Assembly: GCA_963750295.1 (NCBI GenBank)
Contig: CAVVPY010000001.1
Coordinates: forward strand, 868,001-932,000
Source of the DNA: CAVVPY01 sp963750295
GTDB lineage: Bacteria > Actinomycetota > Actinomycetes > Mycobacteriales > Jatrophihabitantaceae
DNA: 64,000 bases
Direction: 5' to 3'
The translations under genes were made by a program, and so were the position numbers. Below the pieces are notes generated by a model, which was not told the origin of the DNA, searched no databases, and saw nothing but the letters and a program-made list of their open reading frames with translations. Positions 18,337-25,845 of this stretch are shown one piece after another (the first letter of the stretch is position 1; each line of letters begins with the position of its first letter).

Positions 18337-18819
18337 TTACGACCCCGCGCGCACGATGTCGACCACGAGATCGGGACGTCGCGTGCTCACGACCCAGTAC
18401 GGAGCCGGGTCGTCCGGATCGTCGAGCCACAGCTGCACGCCGGGACCGATCCACGGCCGGATCGACACGAACGCCGCTGGATCGCCCTCACGACCGACGA
18501 CCAGACGCAGGGTGGCCGCATCGAGGGCGACTGCGCCGCTGACGTAGGTGAGCGGCACGTGCGCGCCGCGGATGCGGACCTCGCCGCCGGAAATCTCCAG
18601 CGCGCTGTGACCGAGCCACCACACGATCACGGCCGCGAGCGGCAGGAGCACACCGAACGGGATCCAGACGGTGAGCGGCAGCCCGCCGATCCGGAACTCG
18701 GCGGCGAGCAGCGCCGCGACCCCGACCGCGACGCCGTACCACCAGAGCGGTGTCCGCAGCGGCTCGCGGTACTTCACGGCGTGGTCGGCCGCGCCTTCGG
18801 GACCCGTGCCGGTAGCCAT
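18337..18819 (-). CDS. DUF3093 membrane protein
   Basis: A 160-residue protein with an N-terminal YREPLRTPLWWYGVAVGVA start and two transmembrane helices (about residues 32-48 and 55-75), followed by a soluble beta-rich domain with RPWIGPGVQLWLDDPDDP and YWVVSTRRPDLVVD. This is the DUF3093 pattern. It is divergent from dut with only 25 bases between start codons, a conserved actinobacterial arrangement. Function unknown. Confidence 0.88.
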   Translation of the reverse strand: MATGTGPEGAADHAVKYREPLRTPLWWYGVAVGVAALLAAEFRIGGLPLTVWIPFGVLLPLAAVIVWWLGHSALEISGGEVRIRGAHVPLTYVSGAVALDAATLRLVVGREGDPAAFVSIRPWIGPGVQLWLDDPDDPAPYWVVSTRRPDLVVDIVRAGS

Positions 18820-18844
18820 CCGGTCGAGGGTAGCGTTTGCGCCC

Positions 18845-19348
18845 ATGACCCGACCGAGCACCGAGTGGCGCGACGGCGGCCTGCAGGTGCTGGTGCAGCG
18901 GCTCGACGATGCCCTGCCGCTTCCGCTTTACGCGCTGCCGGGTGACGCCGGCGCAGACATCGTCGCTGCCGAGGACGTCACGCTCGCGCCGGGTGAGCGG
19001 GCGGTGCTGCCTACCGGCCTCGCGATCGCGGTGCCCGACGGCTACGCGGCCTTTGTCCACCCCCGGTCCGGGTTGGCGGCACGGGTCGGGCTGGGGCTGG
19101 TGAACGCGCCCGGGACGATCGATGCCGGGTACCGCGGCGAGATCAAACTCATCGTCGTGAACCACGACCCGTCCCGGACGCTGCATCTCGAACGGGGCGA
19201 GCGGGTCGCGCAACTGGTGTTCCAGCGGGTGGAGCGGGCCGAGTTCGTCGAGGTGGCCCAGCTGCCCGCGTCGACCCGCGGCGCGGCAGGGCACGGATCG
19301 ACCGGCGGCGCCGCTGCGTTGACGGTGAACAGGGTGGGGGACGAGTAA
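18845..19348 (+). CDS. dut: Deoxyuridine 5'-triphosphate nucleotidohydrolase
   Basis: Homotrimeric enzyme splitting dUTP to dUMP and diphosphate, keeping uracil out of DNA and feeding thymidylate synthesis. All five motifs are present: GDAGADIVA, HPRSGLAAR, the substrate hairpin NAPGTIDAGYRGEIKLI with catalytic Asp and Tyr, RGERVAQLVF, and the C-terminal arm RGAAGHGSTG. 167 residues from ATG 18845. DUF3710 begins on the base after its stop codon. Confidence 0.96.
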   Translation: MTRPSTEWRDGGLQVLVQRLDDALPLPLYALPGDAGADIVAAEDVTLAPGERAVLPTGLAIAVPDGYAAFVHPRSGLAARVGLGLVNAPGTIDAGYRGEIKLIVVNHDPSRTLHLERGERVAQLVFQRVERAEFVEVAQLPASTRGAAGHGSTGGAAALTVNRVGDE

Positions 19349-20002
19349 GTGGCGTTGCGTCGAAAGCAGAAGCGAACCGAGCGGTCGAAACTCGATGCCA
19401 CGCCGCCGTGGGACGAACGCATCCGCGCGGAGCCGGAGCAGACGTCCGGGCCTTACGACGAGCGGGACCGGCCCGACGACGAGGTCGTGCGGGCCGATCT
19501 CGGCGCGCTGCTCGTGCCGGTCGGCCCCGGGTTGGACCTGCGGCTCGAGGTGAACGAGGCGCAGCAGGTCATCGCAGCCACGCTGGCCGCCCCCGAGGGC
19601 ACCATGCAGCTGGGCGTCTACGCGGCGCCGCGCAACGAGGGCATCTGGGACGAGGTGCGCGCCGAGATCGCCGAGTCACTTCGCGCGCAGAAGGGCAACC
19701 CGAAGGAACGCCCCGAGGGCGAGCACGGGGTTGAGCTGATCGGCACCATCCCCGGCGACGCGGGGCGGGTCGCGGTCCGGTTCGTCGGCATCGACGGCCC
19801 ACGCTGGTTCCTGCGAGCGATGTTCGCCGGCGCGGCTGCCGATCCGGTCCGGGCCAAGCGGCTCGAGGATGCATTGCGGCAGGTCGTCGTCGTCCGCGGA
19901 AGCGAACCGCTGCCCGTTCGCGACCCGGTGCCGCTCCGGCTGCCGAAGGACGTCGAACTGCCGGTCGCCGACGCGTCCGACGGCGACGGCATTGCAACCT
20001 GA
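19349..20002 (+). CDS. DUF3710 family protein
   Basis: A 217-residue soluble protein with a lysine/arginine-rich N-terminus and the DUF3710 core: VRADLGALLVPVGPGLDLRL, then MQLGVYAAPRNEGIWDEVR and GPRWFLRAMFAGAA. GTG start immediately after the dut stop, so probably co-translated. Conserved downstream of dut across Actinobacteria; function unknown. Confidence 0.9.
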   Translation: MALRRKQKRTERSKLDATPPWDERIRAEPEQTSGPYDERDRPDDEVVRADLGALLVPVGPGLDLRLEVNEAQQVIAATLAAPEGTMQLGVYAAPRNEGIWDEVRAEIAESLRAQKGNPKERPEGEHGVELIGTIPGDAGRVAVRFVGIDGPRWFLRAMFAGAAADPVRAKRLEDALRQVVVVRGSEPLPVRDPVPLRLPKDVELPVADASDGDGIAT

Positions 20003-20026
20003 TCGACCGGAGCTAGGCTGGTCCCT

Positions 20027-20389
20027 GTGGGACAACGCCTGTCTTTGCTCAGCCGGCTGACGGCGAGCGCACAACGCCTCGATGCGGCCCAGCTCGAGTC
20101 CGAGATCGAGAAACTCCCGTGCGCGAAATTGAAGAACCTCAAGCTCGGTGAGCCTGCCGTCGTCGGTGGTCGGCTGCGGAACGTCGTGTACACGCCGACG
20201 GCGAACGTGCCGATCTTGACGGCCGAGCTGTACGACGGGTCGGGTTCGGTGACGCTGGTCTGGCTGGGCCGGCGCCGCATTGCCGGAATCGAGCCGGGCC
20301 GCCGGATCCTCGCCCGCGGTCGAGTGTCCAAGCACGACCGCAAGCTGGCGATCTACAACCCCTGGTACGAGCTGCAGTGCGGCGCCTGA
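20027..20389 (+). CDS. OB-fold nucleic-acid-binding domain protein
   Basis: A 120-residue protein with an OB-fold: VVGGRLRNVVYTPTANVPIL, TAELYDGSGSVTLVWLGRR, and GRRILARGRVSKHDRKLAIY with a conserved NPWYEL end. Similar to the RecG/anticodon-type OB domain. Presumed to bind single-stranded nucleic acid. Part of the dut-DUF3710-OB-DUF3159 run; GTG start and a 13-base overlap with DUF3159. Confidence 0.88.
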   Translation: MGQRLSLLSRLTASAQRLDAAQLESEIEKLPCAKLKNLKLGEPAVVGGRLRNVVYTPTANVPILTAELYDGSGSVTLVWLGRRRIAGIEPGRRILARGRVSKHDRKLAIYNPWYELQCGA

Positions 20390-21150
20390 CCGGCGCAGGT
20401 AGCCACGGCGACGACGGTCGAACGCCGGCACAGGAGCAGGTCGACATCCGTGCGCTCTACCGGTCGAAGCTGCAGGAGGGTATCGGCGGCTGGCAGGGCA
20501 TGGTCGTCGCGGCACTGCCGCCGCTCGTGTTCGTCCTGGTCAATGCCACCGCCGCGTTACGGCCGGCGATCATCTCTGCCATCGCCGCCGGCGTGGCGCT
20601 CACGGCATACCGGATCATCCGCAAGCAGTCGACCCAGCAGGCGCTGTCCGGTCTGCTCGGCGTGGCCATCGCGGCACTGATCGCAGCGCGGACCGGTGAG
20701 GCGCGCGGGTACTTCCTGCTCGGCATCTGGCAGAGCTTCCTGTACGCGGTGCCGTTCGCGGTGTCCGTCCTCGTGCGCCGCCCGCTGGTCGGCGTGCTCT
20801 GGGAGTTTCTCGACCCGACGCCGGGGGGCGAGGGCAGGCCCTGGCACCGCCGCCGCGGGCTGCTCGGCGCGTACACGGTGGCGTCGGTCATCGCGACCGC
20901 GATGTTCCTGTCGCGCGGCATCGTCCAGGCCACGCTCTACGAGCGCGACTCGACCGGCTGGCTGGCCTTCGCCCGCATCTCGATGGGCTACCCGTTGTTC
21001 ATCGCTGCTGTCGCGGCGAGCTGGTGGGTGGTACGACGCGCTCGCATGCGGGTGAGCCCCGATCCGTCGGTCTCGGCCGTGGCGGTCGACGGCTCAGCCG
21101 ATGATGGCGCGACGCAGGGCGGCCTCGGCCTCGGGAAGGGCGAGAAATAG
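20377..21150 (+). CDS. DUF3159 membrane protein
   Basis: A 257-residue polytopic membrane protein of family DUF3159. After a cytoplasmic N-terminus (LYRSKLQEGIGGWQGM) come about six helices, among them ALPPLVFVLVNATAAL, ALSGLLGVAIAALIAA, FLLGIWQSFLYAVPFAV and PLFIAAVAASWWVV. GTG start overlaps the OB-fold gene. Its 3' end overlaps the convergent RCK gene by 57 bases. Function unknown, though its place next to potassium-channel regulators in many Actinobacteria suggests a link, which is inference. Confidence 0.88.
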   Translation: MRRLTGAGSHGDDGRTPAQEQVDIRALYRSKLQEGIGGWQGMVVAALPPLVFVLVNATAALRPAIISAIAAGVALTAYRIIRKQSTQQALSGLLGVAIAALIAARTGEARGYFLLGIWQSFLYAVPFAVSVLVRRPLVGVLWEFLDPTPGGEGRPWHRRRGLLGAYTVASVIATAMFLSRGIVQATLYERDSTGWLAFARISMGYPLFIAAVAASWWVVRRARMRVSPDPSVSAVAVDGSADDGATQGGLGLGKGEK

Positions 21151-21750
21151 CAGCTCGTCGCCGGACACGATCGGCTCGTCCGGGCTCGGGGTGATCACCC
21201 GCGGGCCGCGGACGATGGCCAGCAGTGCGGTGTTCTTCGGCAGGTCCAGGTCCCGCACCGCGTGCCCGGCGCACGGGGCGGTATCCGGCAGCGTGACCTC
21301 GACCAGGTTCGCCTGACCTTCGCGGATGCTGAACAGCTGGACGAGGTCGCCGACCTCGACCGCTTCTTCGACGAGCGCGGCCAGAACCCGCGGCGTCGAA
21401 ACGGCCCGATCGACCCCCCACGCCTCGGTGAACAACCATTCGTTGGACGGGTGGTTGATCCGCGCCACGACGTTGCTCACCGAGAACTCGGTCTTGGCGA
21501 GCAGCGACACCACGAGGTTCACCTTGTCATCGCCCGTCGCGCCGACCATCACCTGGAAGTCCTGCAGCCCGGCGTCCTCGAGGCTGGCCAGCTCGCACGC
21601 ATCGGCCAGCAGCCACGCCGCGCCGTCGATGCGGTCGGGCGTGATCTTGCTCGGATCCTTGTCGATCATAAGGACCTCGTGGCCGTTGCCGAGCAACTCG
21701 CGGGCGATGGACCGACCGACCGCGCCGGCCCCGGCGATCGCGACCTTCAT
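21094..21750 (-). CDS. TrkA-type RCK potassium regulatory protein (CeoC-like)
   Basis: A 218-residue cytoplasmic protein with RCK_N domain starting MKVAIAGAGAVGRSIARELL (NAD-binding GxGxxG), Asp at LMIDKDPSK as the usual NAD ribose-binding acid, then an RCK_C domain (NLVEVTLPDTAPCAGHAVRD and GDELLFLALPE). Such proteins gate potassium uptake systems in response to NAD(H)/nucleotides. Its ATG overlaps the TGA of the partner gene (ATGA), so the two are co-translated. Corresponds to mycobacterial CeoC. Confidence 0.9.
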   Translation of the reverse strand: MKVAIAGAGAVGRSIARELLGNGHEVLMIDKDPSKITPDRIDGAAWLLADACELASLEDAGLQDFQVMVGATGDDKVNLVVSLLAKTEFSVSNVVARINHPSNEWLFTEAWGVDRAVSTPRVLAALVEEAVEVGDLVQLFSIREGQANLVEVTLPDTAPCAGHAVRDLDLPKNTALLAIVRGPRVITPSPDEPIVSGDELLFLALPEAEAALRRAIIG

Positions 21751-22418
21751 TCCGTGCTCTGCACGGGTGCGGCGACAGCTTTGTCGCGGATCTCGGCGAA
21801 GTGGTCCTCGGGGATCAGCAGGTGCATCCCGTCGCCGTCCTGGATGACCATCTCGCTGGTGGCCACCTGGCCGGCCCCGAAGCGGGTGATCAGGCCGACC
21901 CGGCCGCCGGTCGCCTGCTGGAACTGGGCGACGGTCGAGCCGACCCAGCCCTCGTGCGGGGTCAGGTGCAGCATCGCGACCGCTCCGGAGGGGTCATGCC
22001 AGGCTGCCTCGCCGGCCGCGTCGCCGAGGACGGTCTTGAGCAGGCGGTTGGCCGTCCACGGCACGGTGGCGACCGTCGGGATGCCGAGCCGCTCGTAGAC
22101 CTCTGCCCGCTTGGGGTCGTAGATGCGCGCCACGACGCGCGGCACGGAGAACGTCTCGCGAGCGACGCGGGCGGCAATGATGTTCGAGTTGTCCCCGCTG
22201 CTCACCGCGGCGAAGGCATCGGCCTTCTCGATGTCGGCCTCGGACAGCGTCTCGCGGTCGAAACCGATTCCCTTGATCTGGCGGCCAGGGAAGTTGTCAC
22301 CAAGCCTGCGGAACGCCAGCGGGTCCTGGTCGATGACGGCGACGCTGTGTTCGCGTTTCACCAAGTGGAATGCGAGCGACGACCCGACCCGGCCACATCC
22401 CATGATCACGATGTGCAC
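21747..22418 (-). CDS. TrkA-type RCK potassium regulatory protein (CeoB-like)
   Basis: A 223-residue RCK protein beginning VHIVIMGCGRVGSSLAFHL, with AVIDQDPLAF as NAD-binding strand 2, VARIYDPKRAEVYERLGI at the end of the N-domain and an RCK_C module (VAMLHLTPHEGWVG ... HLLIPEDHFAEI). GTG 22418 is the start. First gene of a two-gene operon with the CeoC-like protein, divergent from the KimA-like transporter 75 bases away. Paired RCK proteins suggest a hetero-oligomeric gating ring. Confidence 0.9.
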   Translation of the reverse strand: MHIVIMGCGRVGSSLAFHLVKREHSVAVIDQDPLAFRRLGDNFPGRQIKGIGFDRETLSEADIEKADAFAAVSSGDNSNIIAARVARETFSVPRVVARIYDPKRAEVYERLGIPTVATVPWTANRLLKTVLGDAAGEAAWHDPSGAVAMLHLTPHEGWVGSTVAQFQQATGGRVGLITRFGAGQVATSEMVIQDGDGMHLLIPEDHFAEIRDKAVAAPVQSTE

Positions 22419-22493
22419 GTCCGGCACATCTCCTCTCCCTGATCTCGGCCCGATGGTGCTTGCGCGGACGGTACACACCGTATTCTCCGGCTC

Positions 22494-24518
22494 GTGGCTC
22501 TAGCGACGCGAGTGCTGAAGCGGCTGATCATCGGCAGCCCGATGGATTCGGACAAGGCCGGGCACACCCTCCTCGGGAAGCGCCTGGCCCTGCCCATTTT
22601 TGCCAGCGACGCGCTCTCGAGCGTCGCCTACGCCACGCAAGAGATCTTGCTCGTGCTGACCGTCGGTGGCATCGCCTTCCTGCACTTCGCGCCCTGGATC
22701 GCGATCGCCGTCGTGGTGCTCATGGGAACCGTGGTCGCGTCCTACCGGCAGTTGGTCCGCGCGTACCCGACCGGCGGTGGCGACTACGAGGTCGCGACGA
22801 AGAACATCGGCAAGGCGGCTGGGGTCGTCGTCGCGAGCGCCCTGCTCGTCGACTACGTGATGACGGTCGCGGTCTCGGTCTCGTCCGGGGTCGACAACGT
22901 CATCTCGGCGGTCCCGTCTCTGCACGACTATCGCGTCACGATGGCGGTCACGTTCGTCGTGCTGCTTGCTGCGGTCAACCTGCGGGGACTGCGCGAAGCG
23001 GGCCTCGCCTTCGCGGCGCCGACCTACCTGTTCGCCGGTGGCGTCTTCGTGATGATCGGCACGGGACTGTTTCGGGCCGCCGTGGGTGACGCCCCCGTAG
23101 CCGAGAGTGCGAAGTACGGGGTCCAGGCGCAGCACGGCTACGGCTCGCTCGGATTCCTCGCCCTGATGTTCTTCGTCCTGCGCGCGTTCTCGTCCGGCTG
23201 CACCGCGCTGACCGGCGTCGAGGCGATCGCGAACGGGGTGCCGGCGTTCAAGCCCCCGAAGGCGCGCAACGCGGCGATCACCCTGCTCGCCATGGGGACG
23301 ATCGCCGTGTCGATGTTCGTGGGGATCACCATCCTGGCCCTCATCTCGAAGGTGCACATCACCGACCCGACGACCAGTAGTTGCCTGCTGCAGGGCGTCC
23401 CCGACTGTGAGCAGACGCCGCAGCGCACGGTGATCGCGCAGGTCGCCGGCGCGGTGTTCGGGGGCCCACACTCGGTCGGCTTCTTCTACATCCAGGCCAC
23501 GACCGCGTTGATCCTCGTACTCGCCGCGAACACCGCCTTCAACGGGTTCCCGCTGCTCGGCGCGATCCTCGCCCGCGACCGGAACCTGCCGGGCCAGCTG
23601 AACAACCGCGGCGACCGGCTCTCGTACAGCAACGGCATCCTCATGCTCGCCGTCGTCGCTGCCGCACTGATCGCGATCTACAAGGCGGACGTGACCCGGC
23701 TGATCCAGCTCTACATCATCGGTGTGTTCACCTCGTTCACGCTCGGCCAGACCGGGATGGTGCGCCACTGGAACCGCTCGCTACGCAGCGAGCGCGATGC
23801 CATCGAGCGGCGCCGGATGATGCGCTCGCGGCTGATCAACGCCTTCGGTGCGTCGCTGTGCGCCGTCGTCCTGGTCATCGTGGTGGTCACGAAGTTCACC
23901 AAGGGCGCCTACCTCGTGCTGATCGCGATGCCGGTGCTGTACGTGCTGATGCGCGCGATCAACAAGCACTACATGCGCGTGTCCGCCGAACTGGCCAGCG
24001 ACGAGGAGGACATCACCCTGCCGGCCCGCAACCACGTGATCGTCCTCGTGTCCAAGGTGCACAAGCCCACGTTGCGGGCGCTGGCGTTCGCGCGCGCGAC
24101 CCACCCGGACACGCTGACCGCGTTGACGGTCGACGTCGACAAGGAAGCCACGCGAGACCTGATGAAGGAGTGGGAACGGCGCAACCTGCCGGTGCGCCTG
24201 ACGATCCTCGAGTCACCCTTCCGCGAAGTGACGCGGCCGATCATCAGCTACATCAGGGAGATCCGCGCGGATCATCCGAACGACCTGATCAGCATCTTCA
24301 TCCCCGAGTACATCGTCGGGCACTGGTGGGAACAGTTGCTGCACAACCAGCAGGCACTGCGGCTCAAGGGTCGGCTGCTGTTCCAGTCCGGCGTGATGGT
24401 GACGAGCGTGCCGTGGCAGCTGGATTCCAGCCAGGCAGCCATCGAGCGGGCCCTGAGCACTCCGGACGGACCGGCAGCGCCGATCCGGCAGCGGGGGACA
24501 CCGGTCGGACGTGGCTGA
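22494..24518 (+). CDS. KimA-like potassium/APC-family transporter
   Basis: A 674-residue membrane transporter with about twelve helices and a soluble C-terminal domain of about 190 residues. It resembles Bacillus KimA (K+/H+ symporter): FASDALSSVAYATQEILLV, SYRQLVRAYPTGGGDYEVA, LLVDYVMTVAVSVSSGVDN, FSSGCTALTGVEAIANG, and VLAANTAFNGFPLLGAILA. GTG start. Annotation pipelines often call such proteins amino-acid permeases. The adjacent, divergent RCK pair strengthens a potassium role. The stop overlaps the start of the TRAM methylase by eight bases. Confidence 0.85.
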   Translation: MALATRVLKRLIIGSPMDSDKAGHTLLGKRLALPIFASDALSSVAYATQEILLVLTVGGIAFLHFAPWIAIAVVVLMGTVVASYRQLVRAYPTGGGDYEVATKNIGKAAGVVVASALLVDYVMTVAVSVSSGVDNVISAVPSLHDYRVTMAVTFVVLLAAVNLRGLREAGLAFAAPTYLFAGGVFVMIGTGLFRAAVGDAPVAESAKYGVQAQHGYGSLGFLALMFFVLRAFSSGCTALTGVEAIANGVPAFKPPKARNAAITLLAMGTIAVSMFVGITILALISKVHITDPTTSSCLLQGVPDCEQTPQRTVIAQVAGAVFGGPHSVGFFYIQATTALILVLAANTAFNGFPLLGAILARDRNLPGQLNNRGDRLSYSNGILMLAVVAAALIAIYKADVTRLIQLYIIGVFTSFTLGQTGMVRHWNRSLRSERDAIERRRMMRSRLINAFGASLCAVVLVIVVVTKFTKGAYLVLIAMPVLYVLMRAINKHYMRVSAELASDEEDITLPARNHVIVLVSKVHKPTLRALAFARATHPDTLTALTVDVDKEATRDLMKEWERRNLPVRLTILESPFREVTRPIISYIREIRADHPNDLISIFIPEYIVGHWWEQLLHNQQALRLKGRLLFQSGVMVTSVPWQLDSSQAAIERALSTPDGPAAPIRQRGTPVGRG

Positions 24519-25749
24519 GGTCGAGGGCGAGCGCAGCGTCGAGCTCGACGTCGGGCCGGTCGCGCACGGTGGGTCCTGCGTGGCCCGGCTCGACGGCCGG
24601 GTGGTATTCGTCCGCCACGCCCTGCCCGGCGAGCGGGTCCGCGCGGTCATCACCGAGGATCCCGGCGGCGCCTTTTGCCGGGCCGACGCGGTGGAGATCC
24701 ACACCGCGTCCCCCGATCGCGTCGAGCCGCCGTGCCCGCACGCCGGCCCCGGCCGGTGCGGCGGCTGCGACTGGCAGCACGTCGAGGCGGGTGCCCAACG
24801 GCGGTTGAAGTCCGACGTGGTGCGCGAGCAGTTCGCCCGGCTGGCCGGGCTGGACGTGTCCGATCTGTTCGCCGGCGTCGAGGCGCTGCCCGGCGGGATG
24901 TTGGGCTGGCGCACCCGGATCGCCTATGCCGTCGGCCACGACGGCGTCCCCGGCCTGCGCCGCCATCGCTCGCACGAGGTCGAGCAGATCGGATCGTGCC
25001 CGCTCGGCGTGCCGGGTGTGGGCGACTGTGCCGCACTGTCGGACCACTGGCCAGGACAGAGCGGCATCGAGGCCGTCCGCGACGACACCGGCGCAGTTGC
25101 CCTCGTGGCGCACCGTCCCGGCAAGGGCCGGGGACCGCGGGGACGGCGGCCGCCGGACCGCGTCGAGGTCGTGGCCGGGCCGCGGAAGCTGCGACACCGG
25201 GTCGGGGGCCGTGACTTCGACGTCGACGCGACCGGGTTCTGGCAGGTGCACCCGCATGCGCTCGACACGATCGGGTCGGCACTGCTCGCCGCGCTGGCGC
25301 CGCGCGCGGGGGAGCGCGTGCTCGAGTTGCATGCCGGCGCGGGACCGCTCACCGCGGTGCTCGCCGAGGCGGTCGGGCCGACCGGCAGCGTCCTCGGCAT
25401 CGAGTCAGCGGCGACCGCCGTTACCGACGCGGCAGGCAATCTCGCCGCCCTGCCCTGGGCCGAGGTGCGGCTCGGCCGGGCCGACGAGGCGCTGGTGGCA
25501 GCCGTGCTACCACCGCCGGACCTGGTGGTTCTCGATCCGCCGCGCGCGGGTGCGGGGCGCCGGCTGACCGCGGCCGTGCTCGGCCTGGCACCCCGGGCCG
25601 TCGGCTACGTGTCCTGTGATCCGGCGACCCTGGCGCGCGATGTGCGGGTGGCGCTCGACGGGGGTTGGCGGCTCACGGCGTTGCGCGGCTTCGACGCGTT
25701 CCCGATGACCCATCATGTCGAGTGCGTCGCCCTGCTGGAACCGGCGTGA
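24511..25749 (+). CDS. TRAM-domain class I SAM-dependent RNA methyltransferase (TrmA/RlmCD-like)
   Basis: Predicted uracil-C5 methyltransferase for rRNA or tRNA. A TRAM domain (residues 1-60, GPVAHGGSCVARLDGRVVFV) is followed by [4Fe-4S]-type cysteines (CPHAGPGRCGGCDW and a later SCPLG), SAM-binding LELHAGAGPLTAVL, DLVVLDPPRAG, and the catalytic cysteine in YVSCDPATLARD; the final HVECVALL is typical. 412 residues. Target base not predictable. Overlap with the transporter gene suggests co-transcription. Position matches Rv2689c. Confidence 0.9.
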   Translation: MAEVEGERSVELDVGPVAHGGSCVARLDGRVVFVRHALPGERVRAVITEDPGGAFCRADAVEIHTASPDRVEPPCPHAGPGRCGGCDWQHVEAGAQRRLKSDVVREQFARLAGLDVSDLFAGVEALPGGMLGWRTRIAYAVGHDGVPGLRRHRSHEVEQIGSCPLGVPGVGDCAALSDHWPGQSGIEAVRDDTGAVALVAHRPGKGRGPRGRRPPDRVEVVAGPRKLRHRVGGRDFDVDATGFWQVHPHALDTIGSALLAALAPRAGERVLELHAGAGPLTAVLAEAVGPTGSVLGIESAATAVTDAAGNLAALPWAEVRLGRADEALVAAVLPPPDLVVLDPPRAGAGRRLTAAVLGLAPRAVGYVSCDPATLARDVRVALDGGWRLTALRGFDAFPMTHHVECVALLEPA

Positions 25750-25845
25750 GGGCGGGAGTCGCTGCGCGCGGAACCCGATTCACTGCGTACGCTACGGGTG
25801 AGGTGACACCGGGGTGAAGTGCGGACTGGGGGCTGTGAGCGCGCC

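Noticed and set aside
22500..23768. Minus-strand open frame of 422 codons under the KimA-like gene
   Set aside because: Antisense to an obvious transporter gene; product rich in His/Asp/Arg without any family motif.
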